From: Actinomyces respiraculi
GTDB lineage: Bacteria; Actinomycetota; Actinomycetes; Actinomycetales; Actinomycetaceae
DNA: 64,000 bases
Assembly (NCBI RefSeq): GCF_014595995.2
Contig: NZ_CP063989.1
Coordinates: 186,001 to 250,000, forward strand
Direction of reading: 5' to 3'
Each line of letters starts with the position of its first letter. The stretch's first letter is position 1. This document shows, one piece after another, positions 51,920 to 59,521 of this stretch. The notes below the pieces were generated by a model. That model searched no databases, was not told the DNA's origin, and saw only the letters and a program-made list of their open reading frames with translations. A program made the position numbers and the translations under genes.

Positions 51920-52726
51920 TCAGTTCTGGTGGGTGGGGACGAGGACCTCGACGTCGGCGTCGCTCAGGGCCTCGTGAAGCTCGCCCGAGGGCCGGTCATT
52001 GGTGACGAGGTAGTTCACGTGGGACCAGTCGCACACCGAGGCGAAGAGCCTACGGTTGTGCTTGGTGGTGTCGGCCAGGATGGCGACGCGTTGGGCGCGT
52101 CGAGCCATCTGGCCGAGCATGGCCGCCTCGTCGAGGTTGGAGGTGGACGGGCCCTCGGTGTCGACGGCGCCGACTCCGATGATGGCGAGGTCGACGTGGA
52201 TCTCGTTCTCAGCGTCTGAGATCGGGGAGAAGAAGGAGACGGGGCCGACGGTCACGAGCCCGGAGATCCGCACGTGGCCGCCGATCACGTACAGGTCACG
52301 GCAGATCTCGTCGTTGAGCAGGGGTGGCAGCGACAGGTTGTTGGTGGCGATGATGAGCTCGCGGCGTTCGGTGATGTGGGGGACGAGCGCGAGCGTGGTG
52401 GTGCCACCGTTGATGAACAGGACGTTGCCATCGACGATGAGGTCGGAGGTGAGCCGGCCGATGACGTCCTTCTGGGCGGCCTGGAGCCGAGAGCGGTCGT
52501 CGAGGCTGGTGTCGTGCCAGGGGACCGCGGATGTCGACATGGCGCCCCCGTGGGTGCGGATGAGCTGACCGTCGGAGTCGAGCTGGTCGAGGTCGCGTCT
52601 GATGGTGTCTGCGGAGACGCCGAAGCGCTCAGCCAGTGCTGAGACAGTGACCTGTCCGAGACGGTTGACGTAAGCCGCGACCTCCGCTTTGCGGCCGGCG
52701 GGGAGGCGGGAGGCTGCGTCGTTCAT
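51920..52726 (-). CDS. DeoR-family sugar-responsive repressor
   Basis: Regulator of 268 residues. The helix-turn-helix is VTVSALAERFGVSADTIRRD then LDQLDSDGQLIRTHGGA, the classical DeoR signature. The sensor domain has INGGTTTLALVPHI, VDLAIIGVGAVD and VAILADTTKHNRR, which bind a sugar phosphate. The ATG at 52726 is chosen over a farther one, giving the usual 250-270 residues. It should control the divergent import operon and itself with the isomerase. E. coli sulfoquinovose genes are also controlled by a DeoR protein (YihW/CsqR). Confidence 0.93.
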   Translation of the reverse strand: MNDAASRLPAGRKAEVAAYVNRLGQVTVSALAERFGVSADTIRRDLDQLDSDGQLIRTHGGAMSTSAVPWHDTSLDDRSRLQAAQKDVIGRLTSDLIVDGNVLFINGGTTTLALVPHITERRELIIATNNLSLPPLLNDEICRDLYVIGGHVRISGLVTVGPVSFFSPISDAENEIHVDLAIIGVGAVDTEGPSTSNLDEAAMLGQMARRAQRVAILADTTKHNRRLFASVCDWSHVNYLVTNDRPSGELHEALSDADVEVLVPTHQN

Positions 52727-52896
52727 GGGCCCAGCATAAGGGCGGCATGCGGTCACAGTCGGCTGGTTACGGTTTCGTTACTTATTTTGCCTCTAGACAA
52801 GACGCATAAAGACGCATTATTCTTCGCATCAGGCGTCAAAAACGTGTAGAAAGCAGCACGATGGCGCAACTCGTATCAATGACGATGGAGTGAACC
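52727..52896. promoter_or_regulatory. divergent promoter region with direct repeats
   Basis: This AT-richer region lies between the DeoR gene and the importer operon. GACGCATAAA (52801) is followed immediately by GACGCATTAT (52811), and a related TTCGCATC/AGGCGTC follows. GGTTACGGTTTCGTTAC lies closer to the DeoR gene. The ten-base spacing suits a DeoR operator. Promoter boxes cannot be assigned with confidence. Confidence 0.6.
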
Positions 52897-54180
52897 ATGG
52901 AACTTCGCAGGCGTGAATTCGGGAAGATGGCGGCGACCGCGTCCGCCCTGGCTGCGCTCGGGCTGGCGGGCTGCGGTGGCGGCTCCGAGGGTGAGGGGGG
53001 CGGTGAGGTCACGCTTGAGTTCGCCCAGTGGTGGGAGCCCGAGCTGCCCGACGGCACCTTCCGCGCCCTCATGGACCAGTTCGAGCAGGAGAACCCCGGC
53101 ATCACAGTCGAGCTGCTGTCCGGGCCCTATGCCTCCACCAAGGAGCAGCTCGTCGCAGGCGCCGCCGCTCAGACGATGCCCGACGTCGTCGGGCTGGACG
53201 GCGCCTGGGTGAGTGACTTCGCCAAGCAGGGCGCCATCGCCGACCTCACGGCGCTCATGGCCGAACAGGGCTATGACGACGGCGAGCTCGCCAGCCAGGT
53301 CACGATCGACGGCGCCACCTACATGATCCCCGTCGTCAACTTCGTCTACCCCATGTTCGCGAACATGGACCTGCTCGAGAGTGCCGGCCTCACGCAGATG
53401 CCGTCGACCCGTGAGGAGTTCGAGGAGACGGCCAAGGCGGTCGCCGCCACCTCCCCGGGCGTGTCCGGATGGGCGCTGCCCCTGTCGCTCGAGGCCCCCA
53501 ACGGCGCTCAGAACGACATCATGTCCTGGGTCTGGGCCTCGGGCGGCTCCATGCTCACCGACGACGGCAAGCCCAAGCTCGTCGGCAACGACGACGTCAA
53601 GAGCGCCTCGGAGTTCATCAAGCGGCTGTGGGACGCAGGTGTCGTCTCCCCCGGTGCCTTCACCATGAAGGAGCAGGACAAGGTCGAGGACTTCACCAAT
53701 GGGCGCGTCGGGCTCATGATCGACTCCCTCGCCCATGTCCACACGATCCGCGAGGGCAACCCCGACCTCACCTTCGACATCTCGGCCCTGCCCGCCGTCG
53801 CCGGTTACGACGGCGAGCGAGGCATGCCCTACGCCTCCTGGGGGATCGGGGTCTCGGGCTCGACGGAGCATCCCGCTGAGGCATGGAAGCTGGTCCAGTT
53901 CCTCATGTCCGCCAAGGTCAACGCCTCACTGTCCAATGACGCCAAGGCCTTCCCCGGCAACACCACCGCCACCCCCGACTACGTCAACAGCGACGAGATC
54001 CTCAAGAAGGCCTTCGAGATCTGGTCCGCGGGCAGGCCCGCCAACGAGTTCGTGGGCCTGCCGGTCTCGGAGACGCTCATGCGCGACTTCGAGGAGCAGT
54101 TCCAGGCCTACCTCAGCGGCGACATCGACGTCGACACGATGCTGAGCAACACCCAGCAGGCGTGGGACGAGGCGTTCTGA
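52897..54180 (+). CDS. sugar-binding lipoprotein of an ABC importer
   Basis: Extracellular solute-binding protein (family 1) of 427 residues. The signal has RRREFGKM (Tat-like) and the lipobox LAGC (Cys26). The mature part has TLEFAQWWEPELPDG and NPGITVELLSGPYAS, typical of the first lobe, and many Trp residues for sugar stacking (QWWEP, WVWASGG, YASWGIG). It captures the sugar for the two permeases that follow. It is divergent from the regulator and the isomerase. Confidence 0.93.
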   Translation: MELRRREFGKMAATASALAALGLAGCGGGSEGEGGGEVTLEFAQWWEPELPDGTFRALMDQFEQENPGITVELLSGPYASTKEQLVAGAAAQTMPDVVGLDGAWVSDFAKQGAIADLTALMAEQGYDDGELASQVTIDGATYMIPVVNFVYPMFANMDLLESAGLTQMPSTREEFEETAKAVAATSPGVSGWALPLSLEAPNGAQNDIMSWVWASGGSMLTDDGKPKLVGNDDVKSASEFIKRLWDAGVVSPGAFTMKEQDKVEDFTNGRVGLMIDSLAHVHTIREGNPDLTFDISALPAVAGYDGERGMPYASWGIGVSGSTEHPAEAWKLVQFLMSAKVNASLSNDAKAFPGNTTATPDYVNSDEILKKAFEIWSAGRPANEFVGLPVSETLMRDFEEQFQAYLSGDIDVDTMLSNTQQAWDEAF

Positions 54181-54253
54181 CGCCCGTTGCCGTCACCAAC
54201 GGCTGTGGGCTCGGTCATCGGCCGGACCCACAGCAGCCCAGGAAGGTGAGTAG

Positions 54254-55195
54254 ATGAGCGTCAGTGAAGCCGCTCCCGTACAAGACAACGGCGCGGGTAC
54301 GCGGACCCTGCCGCTGGGCACCCGCGTCACCAGGGCCCTGGTGCCGTTTGCGTACCTGTCACCCACGGTGACCCTGCTCCTCGTGCTCATGGTCGTGCCG
54401 ATCATCATCGTCATCGGCTATTCCCTTCAGGACGCCGTCATCACGACCAAGCAGTCTCATTTCGTCGGGCTGGAGAATTACATCGACATTCTCACCAGCG
54501 CGAAGTTCCGCACCGCGCTGGGCAACACGATCGTCTTCGTTGTCGTCAGCGTCGTCGCCCACATGCTCATCGGGCTCGGCTTCGCTCTACTTCTCAACTC
54601 CGACGCCGTCTCCAACGTCACTCAAGCCGTCTTCCGCACGATCTTCGTCCTGCCCTGGCTGTTGACGGTCGCGATCATCGCGATCCTGTGGCGTCTGCTG
54701 CTCAACCCCAACGGAGTCGTCAACGCCCTCCTGTCCGCGTTAGGCGTGGTGTCCGGCCAGCACGAATGGCTCGCCGACCCCGACCTCGCCCTCGCCGTCG
54801 TCACCTTCATCAACATCTGGAGCGGCTACCCCTTCTTCATGATCTCCATCCTCGCCGGACTCCAGGGCATCCCCCGTGACCTCTACGAGGCGGCGGAGGT
54901 CGACGGCGCGGGAGTGCTGCGGCGCTTCTGGTCGATCACCATCCCCCAGCTGCGCCCCATCATCATCTCGATGGCGCTGCTCGACGTCATCTGGACCTCC
55001 CAGCAGTTCGCCCTCATTTGGATGACCACGGGCGGCGGCCCACTCAACAAGACGGAGATGCTCTCAACCTTCACGTACAAGATGGCCTTCTCCGAGTACG
55101 ACTTCGCAGGGGCCTCGGCCAGCGCGGTCATCATCCTCGTCCTGTCGATGGTCCTGGCGTTCTTCTACGTGCGCAGCCAGAAGGCGAGGGACTGA
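54254..55195 (+). CDS. ABC sugar permease, MalF/UgpA-type
   Basis: Inner permease of 313 residues with six helices (PFAYLSPTVTLLLVLMVVPI first). The coupling loop EAAEVDGAGVLRRFWSITIP is the EAA motif that touches the ATPase. The N-terminal 30 residues are cytoplasmic. It forms a heterodimer with the next permease. No ATPase gene is in the operon. Confidence 0.95.
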   Translation: MSVSEAAPVQDNGAGTRTLPLGTRVTRALVPFAYLSPTVTLLLVLMVVPIIIVIGYSLQDAVITTKQSHFVGLENYIDILTSAKFRTALGNTIVFVVVSVVAHMLIGLGFALLLNSDAVSNVTQAVFRTIFVLPWLLTVAIIAILWRLLLNPNGVVNALLSALGVVSGQHEWLADPDLALAVVTFINIWSGYPFFMISILAGLQGIPRDLYEAAEVDGAGVLRRFWSITIPQLRPIIISMALLDVIWTSQQFALIWMTTGGGPLNKTEMLSTFTYKMAFSEYDFAGASASAVIILVLSMVLAFFYVRSQKARD

Positions 55196-55196
55196 C

Positions 55197-56039
55197 ATGC
55201 GTGCCAAGCAACGCCGTCGGCTCCTGCACGTCACTGCGGTCTGGGTGGGGCTCGTCCTCGGAGGCTGCTTCGCCGGCCTGCCTGTCCTGTGGATGCTCGT
55301 CTCCTCCTTCAAGCCCAACGCGCGCATCTTCGCGACCCCGCCCAGGATCATTGAGGAGGACAGCTCCTTCGCCGCCTATCTGTCGATCTTTCATGACCCC
55401 GAGAAGATCCGGTTCTTCGTCAACAGCTACCTCGTGGCGCTCACGGTGACGGCGCTGACCCTCGTCGTCGGCATCATGGCGGGATATGCCTTCAGCCGCT
55501 TCGAGTTCCCGGGCAAACGCGTCCTTAACGTCATCGTCATCTCGGTGCAGGCGGTGCCGCCCATCACCCTGCTCATCCCGTTCTTCGGGCTCATGGTGAC
55601 GCTCAGGCTCTACAACACCTACCAGGGCCTCATTCTCACCTACATGGTGTTCACGCTGCCCTACGCGATCATCATGCTGACCGGCTACTTCAACACACTT
55701 CCGCGCGAGCTGGACGAGGCCGCCAAGGTTGACGGCACCAGCACTTTTGGGGCCCTGTGGAAGGTGCTCGTGCCCATCTCGGTCCCGGGAATCGTGTCCG
55801 TCGGCATCTACACCTTCATGATCGCGTGGAACGAGTACCTCTTCGCCCTCACGCTCACGCGCACCAACAACATGCGCACAGTGCCGATCGGCATCCAGCT
55901 GCTCATGGGGCAGCACTCCTACGAGTGGAACGAGATGATGGCGATGTCAGTTCTGGGCTCCATCCCCGTCGTCGTCCTCTTCATTTTCTTCCAGCGGTAC
56001 TTCATCGGAGGCATGACCGCTGGATCCGTCAAGAACTGA
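55197..56039 (+). CDS. ABC sugar permease, MalG/UgpE-type
   Basis: Permease of 280 residues with six helices. The EAA loop is DEAAKVDGTSTFGALWKVLVPI, with KPNARIFATPP after helix 1. The start is one base after the preceding stop. It lacks its own ATPase, which points to a shared MsiK-type ATPase such as the gene at 61006-62133. Confidence 0.95.
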   Translation: MRAKQRRRLLHVTAVWVGLVLGGCFAGLPVLWMLVSSFKPNARIFATPPRIIEEDSSFAAYLSIFHDPEKIRFFVNSYLVALTVTALTLVVGIMAGYAFSRFEFPGKRVLNVIVISVQAVPPITLLIPFFGLMVTLRLYNTYQGLILTYMVFTLPYAIIMLTGYFNTLPRELDEAAKVDGTSTFGALWKVLVPISVPGIVSVGIYTFMIAWNEYLFALTLTRTNNMRTVPIGIQLLMGQHSYEWNEMMAMSVLGSIPVVVLFIFFQRYFIGGMTAGSVKN

Positions 56040-56073
56040 TCTTGGCGGCCGCACACAGGAAGGTTCACACCAG

Positions 56074-56934
56074 ATGCTGACCACAGGAAATGAGATCCTC
56101 GCCGTCGCCAATGATCACGGCTTCGCGGTCCCGGCGTTCAACATCTCCTCCTACTCCATGCTTCACGCCGTCGTGGATGTCTGCGAGCAGAAGCGCTCCC
56201 CGCACATCATCGCGATTCATCCGGACGAGCTCGCGCACACCCGTGCGGACATGCTCAGTTCGGTCATCCGCATCGCCCACGAGTCCTCGATTCCGACGGC
56301 GATCCACTTGGACCATGGCGGCTCCTACGAGCAGGTTCTCTGGGCGATCCAATGCGGCTTTACCTCCGTGATGATCGATAAATCCTTCGTCTCCTTCGAG
56401 GAGAACGTCGTCGAGACCCGCCGTGTGGTCGAGGCGGCCCACGCCGTCGGGCTGTCCGTGGAGGCTGAGCTGGGCACTATCGGCGTCTCCGATCAGTACG
56501 GGGAGACCGGCTCTGAGGAGATCCTCTACACCAACCCCGACGACGCGGTGCGTTTCATCGAGGCCACGGGTGCGGACTCGCTGGCCATCGCCATCGGCAC
56601 CCGCCATGGCCTGTACCCCTCTTCAGTCAAGCCCGCCCTGCGGCTCGACCTCCTGGAGGGGATCAAGTCCCGGCTGCCGATCCCGCTCGTGCTCCACGGA
56701 GGGTCCAACAACTCCGACACTGAGATCGCCGGAGCGGTGCGTGGCGGTATCAACAAGATCAACATCTCCTCGGACATCAAGTCCGCGTACTTCACCCGGA
56801 TGCGCGAGGTGCTGCAGGACGTCCACCTTCGTGAGCCCAACGTCATCGAGCCGCCCTGCGAGGAGGCCCTCAAGGTCTGCGCCGCGCAGAAGATCGACCT
56901 CTTCGAGTCGGCCGGCAAGGCTGACCTGTACTGA
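56074..56934 (+). CDS. class II aldolase (FBA/GatY family)
   Basis: Zinc-dependent aldolase of 286 residues. Zinc ligands are His in IHLDHGGSYEQ, His in AIGTRHGLYP and His in VLHGGSNNSD; Glu in VEAELGTIG is also conserved. It differs from FBP and tagatose-bisphosphate aldolases in LDHG (not LDHH/LDHS), in TRHG (not TAHG/NVHG) and in GGSNN (not GASD/GSSG). These are the residues around the substrate phosphate, so the C6 group may differ. It follows the permeases by 34 bases with AGGAAGG before the ATG. It should cleave a ketose 1-phosphate to dihydroxyacetone phosphate and an aldehyde. Confidence 0.88.
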   Translation: MLTTGNEILAVANDHGFAVPAFNISSYSMLHAVVDVCEQKRSPHIIAIHPDELAHTRADMLSSVIRIAHESSIPTAIHLDHGGSYEQVLWAIQCGFTSVMIDKSFVSFEENVVETRRVVEAAHAVGLSVEAELGTIGVSDQYGETGSEEILYTNPDDAVRFIEATGADSLAIAIGTRHGLYPSSVKPALRLDLLEGIKSRLPIPLVLHGGSNNSDTEIAGAVRGGINKINISSDIKSAYFTRMREVLQDVHLREPNVIEPPCEEALKVCAAQKIDLFESAGKADLY

Positions 56935-56985
56935 CTGTTCCCGGGAGGTCGGCGCCGACCCCCCTCGCCCGATCAGGAGACTGGC

Positions 56986-58182
56986 ATGTCGGGACGGATC
57001 GTCCTCGGACTCGGTGGCACCGTCGACCACGAGGTCGTCTGGGACGCGGCGGCGTTCCAGCGCCTCGTTGACGGCTACGGCATCACGCTCACCGAGCTCG
57101 AGGACGCTCCGTCCCTGGCCGTCGGCAGTGAGCGGGAGATCATCAGGGATGTCCTGCGCTCGATGCACCACTCCATCGGCTGCGAGGTCTTCGTCAGGGA
57201 CCGCGGTGACCTGCTCGCCTTCGACGCCCGCTTCGAGCACCGGGTGACCCTGGGCGGCACCTGCGTGCGGGCGGCCCTCGCGCTCTCGCGCCTCGGCGTC
57301 GGGTCGACAGTCCACCTGGTCTCCATCAGCGACGAGGTCCGTCGGTTGCTGCCCGACGGCGTGGACTGGATCTGCTCGGCCGACGAGGACTCTGCCGATC
57401 CCCACGTCATCGTGCAGTACCCGGCGGGCGCCCGCATCCGGGTGGCGGATGGCACGGTGCTCGCCTCCAGACCCAACCGGGTCATCCTCGTCAACGACCC
57501 GCCCAACGAGCACATGAGGCTCAGTGCGCAGCTGGCGACGGTGTTGCATGACGCCAGCGTCGTGCTCGCCAGCGGCTTCAACACGATGAAGTCGGAGTCT
57601 GAGCTGCGCTGTCGGCTCGCCGAGCTCGAGAGGGTGTTGGCTGTGGTGCCGCCCGGAACCCCGATTGTCTACGAGGATGCCGGGTTTCACGACGACGCCC
57701 TGCGCAGTGCCGTGCTGGAGGCGGTACGACGGGCCTTCTGCTTGCACTCCCTCAACGAGGACGAGGCCCAGCGCTACCTGGGGCGGCCGGTCGACCTCGC
57801 CGACCCCGCCGAGGTCGCGACGATGATGACCGACCTGCGCGAGATCCTCGGCGCGCCGACCGTCATGGTCCACACCAGCCGGTACGCCGCCGTCATCGGC
57901 ACCGACGCCGAGCGCTACCGCGAGGCCGGGCAGGCGGGCTGTCTCATGGCCTCGACCAGGTTCCTGCACGGCGACGCCTACACACGTGCCGAGTACGACG
58001 CCGTCGCCACGGCTGCGCGCGAGCAGGTGGGCACCGCGCTCGCCCGGGACGCGGGGCTCCTGGCCGCCGGCGTGCGCATCGCCCCCGGCTTCGCCGTGCG
58101 TACCGAGCACCCGACGACGATCGGGCTGGGCGACGCCTTCATCGGCGGTGTCGTAGGGCACCTGGCGCATCGTGCCGCTTGA
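56986..58182 (+). CDS. ribokinase-fold sugar kinase, ADP-PFK/GK-like
   Basis: Kinase of 398 residues, longer than PfkB enzymes (about 310). It has GLGGTVDHEVVWD at the start, LGGTCVRAALALSRLG in the sugar-binding part, and TIGLGDAFIGG at the end with the catalytic base Asp383. The stretch VYEDAGFHDDALRSAVLEAV followed by LHSLNEDEAQ resembles the block of ADP-dependent phosphofructokinase/glucokinase (H-E-A-S-F...SLGMNE-E). It should phosphorylate the ketose made by the isomerase so that the aldolase can split it. The phosphate donor is not settled by sequence. Confidence 0.8.
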   Translation: MSGRIVLGLGGTVDHEVVWDAAAFQRLVDGYGITLTELEDAPSLAVGSEREIIRDVLRSMHHSIGCEVFVRDRGDLLAFDARFEHRVTLGGTCVRAALALSRLGVGSTVHLVSISDEVRRLLPDGVDWICSADEDSADPHVIVQYPAGARIRVADGTVLASRPNRVILVNDPPNEHMRLSAQLATVLHDASVVLASGFNTMKSESELRCRLAELERVLAVVPPGTPIVYEDAGFHDDALRSAVLEAVRRAFCLHSLNEDEAQRYLGRPVDLADPAEVATMMTDLREILGAPTVMVHTSRYAAVIGTDAERYREAGQAGCLMASTRFLHGDAYTRAEYDAVATAAREQVGTALARDAGLLAAGVRIAPGFAVRTEHPTTIGLGDAFIGGVVGHLAHRAA

Positions 58183-58240
58183 GTCCGGGGGTGGCCGAAC
58201 GACGGACGGTGCATCGGCTCCGTGCTTGTTCGAGTCTCGC

Positions 58241-58687
58241 TCAGCGCGTGCTCAGGCGGGCGTTGACGGCGTTGACCACGTGGCGGTAACGCAGGTAGGT
58301 GGCTACCCAGATGACGGCGTAGACGAGGATGAACACGACGCCGAACCTCAGTGCCGTGGGGCCGGAGAACCACTGGAGGTACCAGCCGGCCGCGGCCACA
58401 CCCCCGCCGACGAGCACCAGGTGAGCCAGGGAGGCGGTTGACATGTTCAGGCGGTCGGAGCGGTAGACCTCGGAGGCGAGCATACAGACCGCGCCGAGCA
58501 GGGCGTAGACGACGAGCTGGACGAGGACGGCGACGTTCTCGTTGGCGAAGCCGACCAGGAACTCGGGGACGCCCGGGGTGTAGTGCGTCGAGTGGGCTGC
58601 AGAGAAGGCGAGCGTCGTGAGGCTGCCGATCGTGATGCCGCCGAGGGCGCCGGTGCCCGTGCGCTTGAGGATGTGTGTGGTGGTCAT
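58241..58687 (-). CDS. DUF3021-type four-helix membrane protein
   Basis: Protein of 148 residues with four hydrophobic helices (GALGGITIGSLTTLAFSA, AVLVQLVVYALLGAVCML, LAHLVLVGGGVAAAGWYL and LRFGVVFILVYAVIWVATYL). This is the DUF3021 pattern, which is found next to LytTR regulators, as here. It may hold the regulator inactive or sense membrane stress. The gene is separated from the regulator by the 24-bp tandem repeat. Confidence 0.85.
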   Translation of the reverse strand: MTTTHILKRTGTGALGGITIGSLTTLAFSAAHSTHYTPGVPEFLVGFANENVAVLVQLVVYALLGAVCMLASEVYRSDRLNMSTASLAHLVLVGGGVAAAGWYLQWFSGPTALRFGVVFILVYAVIWVATYLRYRHVVNAVNARLSTR

Positions 58688-58702
58688 AATGAATCTTCCT
58701 GT

Positions 58703-58818
58703 GGGTGGTGGGGTGGGGGTGACACTGGGTGGTGGGGTGGGGGTGACACTGGGTGGTGGGGTGGGGGTGACACTGGGTGGTGGGGTGGGGGTGACACTGG
58801 GTGGTGGGGTGGGGGTGA
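58703..58818. repeat. 24-bp G-rich tandem repeat
   Basis: GGGTGGTGGGGTGGGGGTGA-CACT is present in four perfect copies (58703-58798) with a fifth of 20 bases (58799-58818). It lies between the LytTR gene and the DUF3021 gene on the template strand. Each unit has G-runs of 3, 2, 4 and 5, so the plus strand can form G-quadruplexes; the message would be C-rich. Confidence 0.97.
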
Positions 58819-58830
58819 TCTGGAGCGGGG

Positions 58831-59274
58831 CTAGAGCCCGAGCGCAGCCTTGAAACGCGGGATGGAGCGTCGCGAGACGAAGCAACGGGTGCCGTCGCGC
58901 AGCTGAACGGCGATCGTCCCGGTGCCGGACAGGTCCATGAAGGCCACGTGGGCGAGGTTGATGATCTCGCCCTGGTTGATGCGGATGAAGCTGTCGGATT
59001 GAAGGCGGTGCTCGACCTCGTGCAGGCGTGGCTGGATGCGCCAGGTGCCCGCGGCGTCATGCGCGTAGACCCGCTTATCGCGGGTGAAGAGCCTCAGGAT
59101 GCGAGCGGGGTCCAGCAGGACGGTGCGCTCGCCGTCGGTGCCGGTCAGGCGCTGGGGCTCGCCCAGGCGGGTCAGCGCCGACTCGATGCGTCTGACCTCC
59201 GCGTCCAGGGTGGGGGCGCGCACGTCCACCCGCGTCTCCTCGACGCTGGGGTCGATGTGGATGTTGATCTTCAC
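58831..59274 (-). CDS. LytTR-family DNA-binding regulator
   Basis: Regulator of 147 residues: a 50-residue N-terminal part (MKINIHIDPSVEETRVDVRA) and a LytTR domain (RILRLFTRDKRVYAHDAAG, RLQSDSFIRINQGEIINLAHV, RDGTRCFVSRRSIPRFKAALG). There is no receiver domain. With the DUF3021 gene downstream it makes the usual LytTR-membrane protein pair, often controlling ABC exporters and itself. Confidence 0.92.
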   Translation of the reverse strand: MKINIHIDPSVEETRVDVRAPTLDAEVRRIESALTRLGEPQRLTGTDGERTVLLDPARILRLFTRDKRVYAHDAAGTWRIQPRLHEVEHRLQSDSFIRINQGEIINLAHVAFMDLSGTGTIAVQLRDGTRCFVSRRSIPRFKAALGL

Positions 59275-59521
59275 GGGGGCCTCTGGTGTGACGGCGGGGA
59301 AGGAGTAGGGCTTGTTCCCCGCATCCAGTCAAGCGCGGGTGAGGTCGCGGACGGGTGCCGAGCGGGACAAGCGGTTGCTGGGGCGCGACAAGCGGCCTGA
59401 CACACCAACATCACACAGTCCGAACAACACCCAGCACTCCAGATTGCCCGGGGCCTCGTCGAGGGTGTGTTCTCACGCGGGCCGGGCCGGCGCGTGCGAC
59501 GTCGGCAGGGCGGCGCCGCCC

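Noticed and set aside
58703..58818. CRISPR array or replication origin iterons
   Set aside because: There are no unique spacers, no dnaA boxes and no replication genes nearby; it is a simple tandem repeat.
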